From CAZQFV01 sp964592645 (lineage in GTDB: Bacteria; Chloroflexota; Chloroflexia; DTKN01), in contig CAZQFV010000011.1 in the NCBI GenBank assembly GCA_964592645.1, positions 1 to 64,000 on the forward strand: a DNA stretch of 64,000 nt. The letters run 5' to 3'. Numbering within the stretch: the first letter of the stretch is position 1; each line of letters begins with the position of its first letter. Shown piece after piece: positions 44,201 through 51,389 of this stretch. A program made the translations under genes and the position numbers. The notes under the pieces were generated by a model. The model saw only the letters and a program-made list of their open reading frames with translations. It did not search any database and was not told the DNA's origin.

Positions 44201-47200
44201 ATGAATGGCAAGCGATTCATTCCCTTGACGATCGCTCTGGTCATCCTGCTCGCCCTCCCGGCCGGCCCCTGGGCCCCGGCGGCGCCGGCCCAGACCGCAG
44301 ACCAGGCCCCCCACTTCACCGGCCTGGTGCAGTACGATCCCGGCGGCGGCGACCTGCTCCCCCAGGCCGACGTGCCGGTCTTTCTCTACGGTTTTCCCCA
44401 GAGCGGCGGCCCGCCCGTCCTCCTCGCCAGCGCCCTCACCGCCCCCGACGGCTCCTTCGACCTCTATACCCGCACCGCCGCCTTTAGCGCCTACGTTGTC
44501 CTCAAGGAGGAGATGCGCGGGCTTGTCCCCTTCACCGCCACGGCGGGGCTCGACGGGCAGGTCTGGGACCCCAGCGCCGTCCTCTACGCGGGAGACCTCT
44601 ACAGCGACGTCTATCACACCGGCTTTCTCCTGCGCGATGCCCTGCGCTTTGCCACCCGCTTCCGCGAGCGCTACCTCATCATCACCTCGGATGCCGTCGT
44701 GCCGGCCCTGGAGGACTTTATCGCCTACAAGGAGTTCCTTGGCTTCGACGTCCAGGTCGTCACCGTGGAGCAGCTCGATCCCTTTGGATGGGGGGGGTGG
44801 GCGCGGCGCGAGCTGATCCGCGACTACGAGCGCGACCTGGACGAGAGCCCCGGGGGCCTCAAATACGTGCTCCTCATCGGCACCGATGCCACCATCCCCT
44901 TCCTCAAAGTCGTGCCCGAGGGCGCCGATTGGGTGCGCTACCCCTATGAGGAGTGGCCGCAGATCTGCCAAGATGCCGGCGTCCCCCATGAGGCCAACAT
45001 GTGCGGCCGCTCGACCGACTGGTACTACGTCGATCTCTACAGCCACTGGTCCTCCAACGGCGATGGCGTCCTGGGGGAAGGCTTCTGGGCCCCACCGGAA
45101 CAGGTTATGGACGACCCCCCGGCATTCAACGTCGATGTCTACCTGGGCCGGCTGCCCTTTGACAACCCCGCGACGGTTGAGAAGGCGCTCGCGACCATCA
45201 TGGCCTTTGAGCAGGACGACGGCGACTGGAAGAAGCGTGTCCTGCTGGCCGGGGCCATGAACAGTCTGGGCGGATGGTCCTGGGATCCCATCAGCGCACT
45301 CTACAAGCCGGCTATCCAAGCGACCGACAACGCCTACCTGATGGAGCACGCCTACTCCGACTATCTGTTCGGTGAGGGCTTTTCTCGCGTCCGCCTCTAC
45401 GAGAAGGACCATCCCCCAACAGGCTATCCGCCCAGCACCTTCCCCGCCGATGCGCCGCTCAGGCTGGAAAATGTGATCGCCGAATGGACCTCCCAGGACT
45501 TGGGCCTGGTCAAAGTGGCCGGCCACGGCAGCGAGGGGGGGGTCGGCCGGCGGGCCTGGACCCACGACTATGACATGCCAGGCGTAATCGAAAGCCCGAC
45601 CCGGCCGCTCACCGATGGCCAGAGCCTGAGCGACGTGGAGGCGATTGCCTTCCTCCTGCGCGACCAGGTCGGCCAGATGCTGTCGCCCTCGGCCAAGGCC
45701 ACCGTGCTCATGGCCGATTCCTGCGCCACCGGCGCCTGGTACACCACGAACAACCTGCCCTCCGTCTACATGACGGCGGGGCGCATTGCCGCCTGGATCG
45801 GGGGCACCTGCCAGATCGGCTACACCTACGGGTGGAACTCGCCTTCGCAGGACGGCGGCCAGGCGGTGGACTACTGGATCGGCGAGGCCATCTTCCAGCA
45901 GAACCTTCCGCTGGGGGACGGCGTCTGGACCGGCCTGGACAACGTCCGCCAGATGTTCGGCGCCAATTGGGGGAACGGCGCCTACACCTCGGCCTTCCTC
46001 TCCTTCGACCTGTACGGCGACCCCTCTATGGACTTCTGGGGCAACGGCGCCGACGTGCGTGGCCCCTGGCCCATGTTCCACTATGACTGGGCGGGGCGGG
46101 GGCAGACCTCCCTGGCCGGCCCGGGGCTCCTGGGCCAGGTCTACTGGAACGTGGACATCGCCCCGACGCCGGCCGGCAGCCGCGTCCCTTCGCCGGTGGT
46201 CAACCGGGACGACCGCGTGGTGATCGGCGACAGCAGCGGCGTGGTCCGCAGCATCGACATGGCCGGCAACGTCCTGTGGTCCTATCCAACCGACGGGCCG
46301 ATCGACACCGCCCCGGCGCTGGGGCTGGCCGGCACCGTCTACGTGCAGACCAAGAACGGCACCCTCTACGCCATCCGCGAGAACGGCACGCTGTACTGGT
46401 CGCGCGCGGTGGGGCAGAGCGATGCCTCGCCCAAGGTCGGCCCGAACGGCTGGATCTACGTGGGCGGTTCCGACAACAACGGCCCCGGCGGCAGCACGCG
46501 CTACCTCCTGATGGCCTACCGCGCCGACGGCGAGCGCAAGAGCCTGGTGGAACTGGACGCACGTGTCACCACGACGCCCTCGTTCGGTGAGGACGGTGGC
46601 GTCCTGGTGGGCACGGCTGCCGGCACCCTCTACGAACTGGCCCCCGACTTGGCGATGGTCGGCTCGCATTCGCTCGGCCAGGGCTATGCCATCGGCGATG
46701 GTCTGGCCGTGGCTGGCGACGCCATGCAGACGGTGCTCGTGCCAACGACCGGCGGGCTCCTGATCGCCTGGACCAACCTGTACGACTTTCCTCTCTGGTA
46801 CTTTTCCGGCTGCGGCCCGGTGCGCTCGGCGCCGGCCGTGACCCAGGACGGTAAGGTCATCTTTGGTTCGCAGGACGGCAAGGTCTATGCGCTGCAACTG
46901 GCCGATGGTAACAAGATCTGGGAATACGACACCGGCGGGCCGGTCGATTCCTCGCCGGCGCTGGACCCCGTGTTCGCTTATGTCGTCGGCGGGAACCCGG
47001 CCCACCTGTACATCCTGCGCACGGCCGACGGCACCTTCTTCCCCGGCTTTATCGAGATCGGCGGAAGCGCGCAGGGCGGCTCCTCGCCGGCCATCGGCGA
47101 AAGCAAGATGCTCTACGTGGCCTCGGCCGAGGGGGCGCTCTATGCCATCGGCAAGATCAACTGGCCGAAGCCGCCCAGGCTGCAGGCCAAGGCCTGGCCC

Positions 47201-48082
47201 TGGGAGATCGTCGTGCAGATCGAGGCGGGCGACCCGCTGGCCTGGCACCTCCTGGAGCGGCGCGTGCCCGGCGGCCAGTGGAGCGCGCTGGTGGAACTCG
47301 CGCCCGGCACCGCCGAGTTCCACGACAACACCGTGCTCCCCGGCGGGCGCTACCAGTACCGCGCGCTGGCCTTCCTCGCCGGCGCGGGTGCGGAAAACAC
47401 CGCCGCAACGAGGCAGCAGTCCGAGTACTCGGAGTACTCGCCCATCGTGCCGGTGCGGGCGCTGCGCGCCGTGCCGGAGGCTCCCGCTGTCCCCACGGTG
47501 ACGCCGCTTTCCTCGACGGAGCTACGCCTGGAGTGGAGGGCCGCGCCGACCGCCTCGATCGGCCTGCGCATCTGGCGGCTGGACCCCGCACAGGCCGACT
47601 ATGCCGAGATCGCCCTCCTGCCCGGCGAAGCAACCTCCTTTGACGACAGCGGGCTGCTTTCGGACACGACCTACCTGTACCGCCTGCAGGCGGTGGACGA
47701 GGCCGGGGATTCGCCCTTGAGCGAGCCGGGCGGCGGCACGACCTGGGCGCGGACGCTTCCGGCGCCCCGGCAGGTCACCGTCTGGCCGCTGGAGGGGTGG
47801 AACTTTCGAGTGTGCTGGGTGCCGGGAGGGAGCGAGTACGAGTCCGTCGTCGCCCGGGCCGCGGCCGGGGAGATGGAGGCCGGCCGGATCGGCCACGTTG
47901 CCGCCGGCCAGACCTGCTTCACCGATACCCATGGCTTTGCTTCCTCGTTCGAGTACCGGGTCAAGCATGTGGCCGGCCAGGACGAATCGGACTGGGCGCT
48001 GGCGGCGCCGACGACGCCGCCCGACTGGCTGGTGGTGCACGCCATCTATCTGCCGATTGTCCTGAAGTCGGCGGCGCCCTGA
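44201..48082 (+). CDS. Secreted gingipain-like C25 peptidase with PQQ-type beta-propeller and FN3 domains
   Basis: A 1293-aa exported protein. A signal peptide (1-35) and a carboxypeptidase-regulatory-like domain lead into a C25 cysteine-peptidase domain (about 155-620). That domain has YVLLIGTDATIPFLKVV, candidate catalytic His442 in VKVAGHGSEGG and Cys508 in VLMADSCATGAW. A PQQ-like beta-propeller follows (about 650-985; GTLYAIRENGTLYWSR, DGKVYALQLADGNKIW), then two or three FN3-like domains. The C-terminus is AIYLPIVLKSAAP, the tail shared with other exported proteins. C25 includes gingipains and the T9SS sortase PorU. It lies between the two GVYG genes, so they are possible substrates or partners. 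Confidence 0.85.
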   Translation: MNGKRFIPLTIALVILLALPAGPWAPAAPAQTADQAPHFTGLVQYDPGGGDLLPQADVPVFLYGFPQSGGPPVLLASALTAPDGSFDLYTRTAAFSAYVVLKEEMRGLVPFTATAGLDGQVWDPSAVLYAGDLYSDVYHTGFLLRDALRFATRFRERYLIITSDAVVPALEDFIAYKEFLGFDVQVVTVEQLDPFGWGGWARRELIRDYERDLDESPGGLKYVLLIGTDATIPFLKVVPEGADWVRYPYEEWPQICQDAGVPHEANMCGRSTDWYYVDLYSHWSSNGDGVLGEGFWAPPEQVMDDPPAFNVDVYLGRLPFDNPATVEKALATIMAFEQDDGDWKKRVLLAGAMNSLGGWSWDPISALYKPAIQATDNAYLMEHAYSDYLFGEGFSRVRLYEKDHPPTGYPPSTFPADAPLRLENVIAEWTSQDLGLVKVAGHGSEGGVGRRAWTHDYDMPGVIESPTRPLTDGQSLSDVEAIAFLLRDQVGQMLSPSAKATVLMADSCATGAWYTTNNLPSVYMTAGRIAAWIGGTCQIGYTYGWNSPSQDGGQAVDYWIGEAIFQQNLPLGDGVWTGLDNVRQMFGANWGNGAYTSAFLSFDLYGDPSMDFWGNGADVRGPWPMFHYDWAGRGQTSLAGPGLLGQVYWNVDIAPTPAGSRVPSPVVNRDDRVVIGDSSGVVRSIDMAGNVLWSYPTDGPIDTAPALGLAGTVYVQTKNGTLYAIRENGTLYWSRAVGQSDASPKVGPNGWIYVGGSDNNGPGGSTRYLLMAYRADGERKSLVELDARVTTTPSFGEDGGVLVGTAAGTLYELAPDLAMVGSHSLGQGYAIGDGLAVAGDAMQTVLVPTTGGLLIAWTNLYDFPLWYFSGCGPVRSAPAVTQDGKVIFGSQDGKVYALQLADGNKIWEYDTGGPVDSSPALDPVFAYVVGGNPAHLYILRTADGTFFPGFIEIGGSAQGGSSPAIGESKMLYVASAEGALYAIGKINWPKPPRLQAKAWPWEIVVQIEAGDPLAWHLLERRVPGGQWSALVELAPGTAEFHDNTVLPGGRYQYRALAFLAGAGAENTAATRQQSEYSEYSPIVPVRALRAVPEAPAVPTVTPLSSTELRLEWRAAPTASIGLRIWRLDPAQADYAEIALLPGEATSFDDSGLLSDTTYLYRLQAVDEAGDSPLSEPGGGTTWARTLPAPRQVTVWPLEGWNFRVCWVPGGSEYESVVARAAAGEMEAGRIGHVAAGQTCFTDTHGFASSFEYRVKHVAGQDESDWALAAPTTPPDWLVVHAIYLPIVLKSAAP

Positions 48083-48161
48083 GGCGGCCGGGCAAACGTC
48101 GGCGAGGGACGGCCGGCTGGAGGTGAATGGATCCCGGGCCGGCCCCCGGAAGAAAGAAGGC

Positions 48162-48179
48162 AGGGCGGGCCGGCGCCCT
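48162..48179 (+). promoter_or_regulatory. Leader hairpin upstream of the second GVYG gene
   Basis: AGGGCGGGCCGGCGCCCT is the counterpart of 42190-42207, with the closing G-C replaced by A-T so pairing is kept. It lies just before TAAGGAG and a second AAGGAGG. Confidence 0.5.
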
Positions 48180-48204
48180 GTAAGGAGAAAAAGGAGGTAC
48201 GGCA

Positions 48205-50016
48205 ATGAAAGGCAGAATCGTCCCCATCCTGCTGGCTCTGGCGGTGCTCCTGGCCCTTTCCGTGGGCCTGAGCACGGCCCAGGGCCCCGGATCGACGCTC
48301 CCCACCGGCGAGTCCAACGGGGAGCTCCAGACGGCCGTGGGCAGCGCCTTCACCTACCAAGGCCAACTGAACAAGGAGGGCAGCCCGGTCGACGCCACCT
48401 GCACCATGGCCTTCCGCCTCTACGACGAACTCTCGGCCGGCGACCTGGTCGGCACCCCCATCACCACCAACGTGGCCGTCGCCGACGGGCTCTTCACCGT
48501 GGCCCTCGACTTCCCCGGGGCCTTCGAAGGTGAAGCCCGCTTCCTGGAGATCGCCGTGGCCTGCCCCGGGGATGCCGGCTTCATTACCCTCACCCCGCGC
48601 CAGGAGCTGACCGCGGCCCCCTACGCCCTCTCGCTGCGGCCGGGGGCGGTCATCTCCGGCACAGTGGCCGGCGGCATTGCCCTGACGGTCCTCAATGGCG
48701 CCGCTAATGGTGGTGCTGTCTACGCCCGCGGCCCGAACGCCGTGATCGGCATTTCCGAATCTCCCGGCTATGCCGCGATCCTTGGCCGCAACACGGCCAT
48801 CACGGACACCACCTACGGCGTGTACGGCCTGAGCGATAGCACAGAAGGTTACGGCGTCTACGGGAGAAGCAACCACATCGGCGTCTACGGTGAGACCAGC
48901 AGTACCGGCGGCAATGGCGTCTTCGGCTATTCCATGGCGACCAGTGGTGAAACCTATGGTGTGTATGGTCGGAGCAACAGCACGGAAGGCATAGGCGTCT
49001 TCGGCCGGGCCGCGGCTACCAGCGGCACCACCTGGGGCGTGTACGGCCGCTCCGACTCGACCGCCGGCACCGGCGTATACGGCTACAACTCCTCCACTTC
49101 CTCTGGGATAGGGGTACACGGCGTAGGCCCGAACGCCGTCCTGGGCGATTCCTCCACGCCCGGCTATGCCGCCGTGATGGGGCGAAACATGGCGACTACC
49201 GGGACGGGCATGGGCGTGTACGGCCAGACCTATTCCACCGAGGGGCGCGGCGTCCACGGCTACGCGAGCGCTACCACGGGCGACGCCCGCGGCGTCTACG
49301 GCCGCTCCGACTCGACCGCCGGCTACGGGGTGTTCGGCTGGGCCACCGCTGCCACCGGCTATGGATCGGGGGTCTATGGGACAGCCTCCTCCGCCGACGG
49401 CTGCGGCGTGACCGGCTCCAACGATGGCGGCACGGGCGTCTCCGGGTATACGGAGACCGGCACAGGGGTATACGGTCACGCGGATGGCAACGGGGTCGCC
49501 ATCAAGGCTGAGGGGCAGGTCGGCGGCAACCTGATCGAGGCCTGGCACGGGCCGCTGTTCTTGGACCGCAAATTCTACGTGGCCGACAACGGCAACGTCT
49601 ATGCCGACGGCTCTTACCTTAACCCGGCCGCCGGGTACGCCGAGATGATGCCCGGCACAGCCGGGCTGGAGGCCGGCGACGTGCTCGTCGTCGGTCTGGA
49701 TGGCAAGCTGGCGCGCTGCACGGCGGCCTACCAGCCCACCGTCGTCGGCGTCTATGCGCCGCAGGCCGGCTTCATCGGCGGGGCCGTGGAGGGCGCGACC
49801 GGCCAGGTGCCCTTGGCAGTCGTGGGCGTCGTGACGGTCAAGGTCTCGACCGAGAACGGCCCCATCGCCGCGGGTGACCTGCTCGTGGCCGCGGACACCG
49901 CGGGCTATGCCATGCGCGCCAGCGCGGACCCGCCGCTGGGCACGGTCATCGGCAAGGCGCTGGAAGGGTTGGATACCGGCACGGGCACCATCCTGATGCT
50001 GGTCATGCTGCGATAG
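48205..50016 (+). CDS. Secreted GVYG-repeat (predicted beta-helix) surface protein B
   Basis: A 603-aa paralogue of the protein at 42227. Signal peptide and first ~60 residues are almost identical (GLSTAQGPGSTLPTG is shared). The N-terminal domain again ends in LTPRQELTAAPYALSL, and about 20 GVYG-type repeats follow. The C-terminus differs: residues about 460-603 contain AGDVLVVGLDGKLARCT, VVGVYAPQAGFIGG, and GPIAAGDLLVAADTAGYAMR. This resembles the C-terminal module of phage tail-fibre proteins (Peptidase_G2/chaperone-like), possibly for trimerisation or self-cleavage. It is followed 10 bp later by the 101-aa secreted protein. Adhesin function is inferred. Confidence 0.85.
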   Translation: MKGRIVPILLALAVLLALSVGLSTAQGPGSTLPTGESNGELQTAVGSAFTYQGQLNKEGSPVDATCTMAFRLYDELSAGDLVGTPITTNVAVADGLFTVALDFPGAFEGEARFLEIAVACPGDAGFITLTPRQELTAAPYALSLRPGAVISGTVAGGIALTVLNGAANGGAVYARGPNAVIGISESPGYAAILGRNTAITDTTYGVYGLSDSTEGYGVYGRSNHIGVYGETSSTGGNGVFGYSMATSGETYGVYGRSNSTEGIGVFGRAAATSGTTWGVYGRSDSTAGTGVYGYNSSTSSGIGVHGVGPNAVLGDSSTPGYAAVMGRNMATTGTGMGVYGQTYSTEGRGVHGYASATTGDARGVYGRSDSTAGYGVFGWATAATGYGSGVYGTASSADGCGVTGSNDGGTGVSGYTETGTGVYGHADGNGVAIKAEGQVGGNLIEAWHGPLFLDRKFYVADNGNVYADGSYLNPAAGYAEMMPGTAGLEAGDVLVVGLDGKLARCTAAYQPTVVGVYAPQAGFIGGAVEGATGQVPLAVVGVVTVKVSTENGPIAAGDLLVAADTAGYAMRASADPPLGTVIGKALEGLDTGTGTILMLVMLR

Positions 50017-50026
50017 GAGGTGCCCC

Positions 50027-50332
50027 ATGCGACGAACAACTCTGGTCCTGATCGGCGCAGCGCTCCTGGCCCTGGCCGTAGTGGCCGGATATGGTCTGCC
50101 GGCCGCGGCCCAGCAGCCGGAACAAACCTACACGCTCGATTGGTGGACGGTGGACGGCGGCGGCGCTACCTTCAGCACCGGCGGCGGCTACTCCCTGGGC
50201 GGGACGGCCGGCCAGCCCGATGCCGGGGTGCTCCAGGGCGGTGGCTACACCCTGGGCGGCGGCTTCTGGCGGGGCGGGGTGTTGGCGGCCGTGTACTACA
50301 TCTATCTGCCGGTCATCGTGCGGGGCTTCTGA
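50027..50332 (+). CDS. Small secreted protein with WWTVDGGG motif and YLPVIVR tail
   Basis: A 101-aa protein. The signal peptide (1-28, ending AAAQQ) is followed by YTLDWWTVDGGGATFSTGGG and a Gly-rich pair of YSLGGTAGQPDAG/YTLGGGFWRGG strands, then the C-terminus YYIYLPVIVRGF. I recall similar small proteins with this fixed architecture from Chloroflexota genomes; their function is unknown. It starts 10 bp after the GVYG-B stop, with AGGAGG overlapping the intergenic space, so the two are cotranscribed. The mature protein is little more than a short beta domain plus the tail. Confidence 0.8.
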   Translation: MRRTTLVLIGAALLALAVVAGYGLPAAAQQPEQTYTLDWWTVDGGGATFSTGGGYSLGGTAGQPDAGVLQGGGYTLGGGFWRGGVLAAVYYIYLPVIVRGF

Positions 50333-50358
50333 GGCCCAGGGCGACCTGGGGGCGCATT

Positions 50359-50398
50359 CCCTGCTGCAGGGCGCGTGGCCGCCGGCCCTGCAGCAGGG
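50359..50398 (+). terminator. 14-bp perfect inverted repeat after the GVYG-B/YLP unit
   Basis: CCCTGCTGCAGGGC (50359-50372) pairs exactly with GCCCTGCAGCAGGG (50385-50398) across a 12-base loop, 26 bp after the stop codon. There is no T-tract. It is likely a terminator-like or 3'-end hairpin of this operon. Confidence 0.6.
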
Positions 50399-50469
50399 GC
50401 CGGCCCTCGCCGAAAGGCCAGGCGGGCCGGCCGATGACGTCGCCCGGCGATGCGCCCCTGGCGGGTGCC

Positions 50470-50535
50470 CCCGGCCGGCGCTCCGCAGAGAAAGGAGGCG
50501 CGACGGTGAAAGGCAGCCTTCTTGCCATAGGATAG
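50470..50535 (+). pseudogene. Decayed third copy of the GVYG leader and start
   Basis: GGCCGGCGCTCCGC, AAAGGAGG and GTGAAAGGCAG follow in the same order and spacing as in the leader of the GVYG-B gene (48170-48215). After nine codons (MKGSLLAIG) there is a stop. It appears to be the remains of another duplicated leader whose gene was lost. Confidence 0.55.
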
Positions 50536-50570
50536 AACCGTGCGCAGGCGGCGCAAGGAGGAAAAAGACC

Positions 50571-50831
50571 GTGAGCATGCTCCAAGCGCCGGGAACGGTC
50601 CTTCTCCTGGGGGCGCTCCTGGCCGGCGGGACAGCCCTGCCTTTGTGTCTTTGTGCCTTTGTGGTTTGTGAGATGCCTTCCCGATCCTTGAGGAAACAAC
50701 GGCAAGAACGGTCGGAGGATACACAACATCCACTTGCCGGCGAGTCTGTTGTCTCAGGGCATCGTATCGTGCAGTATCGCTGGAGCTGCTCCAGCGGGCG
50801 TGCGACCAGGTACTTCTCCGCAAGGGGGTAA
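50571..50831 (+). CDS. Possible small exported protein, probably degenerate
   Basis: An 86-codon frame beginning GTGAGCATG after AAGGAGGAAAAA. The product starts MLQAPGTVLLLGALLAGG, which looks like a signal peptide. It then passes through a CTTTGTG repeat block coding LPLCLCAFVV, after which the composition is unlike an exported protein. It is either a real short secreted peptide or a signal-peptide gene cut by the repeat. No family is recognised. Confidence 0.3.
   Translation: MSMLQAPGTVLLLGALLAGGTALPLCLCAFVVCEMPSRSLRKQRQERSEDTQHPLAGESVVSGHRIVQYRWSCSSGRATRYFSARG
50641..50671 (-). repeat. CACAAAG-type degenerate repeat
   Basis: On the minus strand the block reads CACAAACCACAAAGG followed by CACAAAGACACAAAG. 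It is related to the units at 17272-17370 and 55701-55755. Confidence 0.65.
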
Positions 50832-50835
50832 GCAC

Positions 50836-51063
50836 ATGCCGCCACAGGAGGACCAGAAAAAGAGGCCAGGGCACGATGCGACCGGGCTCCCCAACTGCTG
50901 GGAGGATGGCCCGGCGGCCATCCATCCTCCCTCCGGCCCGGTGCCGGCCGCCTGGCTCCAGGCGCGGCTGCGGGAGCTCCAGGCCCTGCTGGCGGCCGGC
51001 CTGATCAGCGCCCAGGAGTACGAAGCGTTGCGGGAGAAAGCCCTGCAGAAACGCGCCAAATGA
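50836..51063 (+). CDS. Small SHOCT-domain protein
   Basis: A 75-aa protein with a Pro-rich, charged N-terminal half and a C-terminal SHOCT (short C-terminal) helix-turn-helix. The domain reads LRELQALLAAGLISAQEYEA followed by LREKALQKR. SHOCT domains occur at the ends of many bacterial proteins and probably mediate oligomerisation or binding to other proteins. The start at ATG 50836 has GGGGGT upstream. Its stop overlaps the start of a 38-codon ORF. Confidence 0.65.
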   Translation: MPPQEDQKKRPGHDATGLPNCWEDGPAAIHPPSGPVPAAWLQARLRELQALLAAGLISAQEYEALREKALQKRAK

Positions 51064-51176
51064 ACGAGCGTGACCTGCGGCATTTGTTTCGGCAGATCGG
51101 CCTGCAGTTCACGCTCTATCGGGACCGCGCCGAGTGCTCCGCAAGCGGGCCCGCGACATTTGTGCGGCGTATGTGA
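51060..51176 (+). CDS. Short ORF (38 aa) coupled to the SHOCT gene, possibly a truncated gene
   Basis: The ATG at 51060 overlaps the SHOCT stop codon (ATGA). The product begins MNERDLRHLFRQIGLQFTLY and ends just before the tRNA-Glu gene. The N-terminus looks like a genuine helical domain start, but the frame ends after 38 codons, so it may be the start of a gene cut off by rearrangement near the tRNA. No family is assigned. Confidence 0.35.
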   Translation: MNERDLRHLFRQIGLQFTLYRDRAECSASGPATFVRRM

Positions 51177-51177
51177 G

Positions 51178-51251
51178 TAGCCCCAGGGGGATTCGAACCC
51201 CCGATCTCAGCCTTGAGAGGGCTGCGTCCTAGGCCGCTAGACGATGGGGCC
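51178..51251 (-). tRNA. tRNA-Glu (anticodon CTC)
   Basis: A 74-nt cloverleaf on the minus strand: acceptor GGCCCCA with TGGGGCT, the TCGTCTAG D-arm start typical of tRNA-Glu, anticodon loop CTCTCAA (anticodon CTC, reading GAG) and the T-arm GGGGGTTCGAATCCCCC. Position 1-72 is a G-U pair. CCA is not encoded. A perfect consensus promoter lies just upstream. Confidence 0.96.
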
Positions 51252-51263
51252 GTCGCATAGGGC

Positions 51264-51292
51264 ATTATAGCCGCAACGAGGCATTTTGTCAA
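51264..51292 (-). promoter_or_regulatory. Consensus promoter of tRNA-Glu(CTC)
   Basis: On the minus strand, TTGACA (51292-51287), 17 bp, TATAAT (51269-51264): a full sigma-A consensus, 12 bp before the tRNA 5' end. Confidence 0.9.
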
Positions 51293-51304
51293 ACAGCGGA
51301 ATAG

Positions 51305-51333
51305 TTGACAGACAAGCGTCGATGTGTTATGAT
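51305..51333 (+). promoter_or_regulatory. Promoter of the amidase gene
   Basis: TTGACA (51305-51310), 17 bp, TATGAT (51328-51333), 56 bp before the ATG at 51390. It is divergent from the tRNA promoter. Confidence 0.8.
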
Positions 51334-51389
51334 AGGCAAGAACATACGGCCTGTAGTAGATTGCCTCCATCGGGGCAAAAGGACATGGG

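Noticed and set aside
44135..47323. Open frame of about 1060 codons on the minus strand
   Set aside because: It is antisense to the C25 peptidase gene, which has a signal peptide, catalytic motifs and a ribosome binding site. The antisense product has no recognisable domain.
48205..50016. GVYG proteins as phage tail fibres of a prophage
   Set aside because: Both have Sec signal peptides and lie among exported cellular proteins. No head, tail or lysis genes are present.
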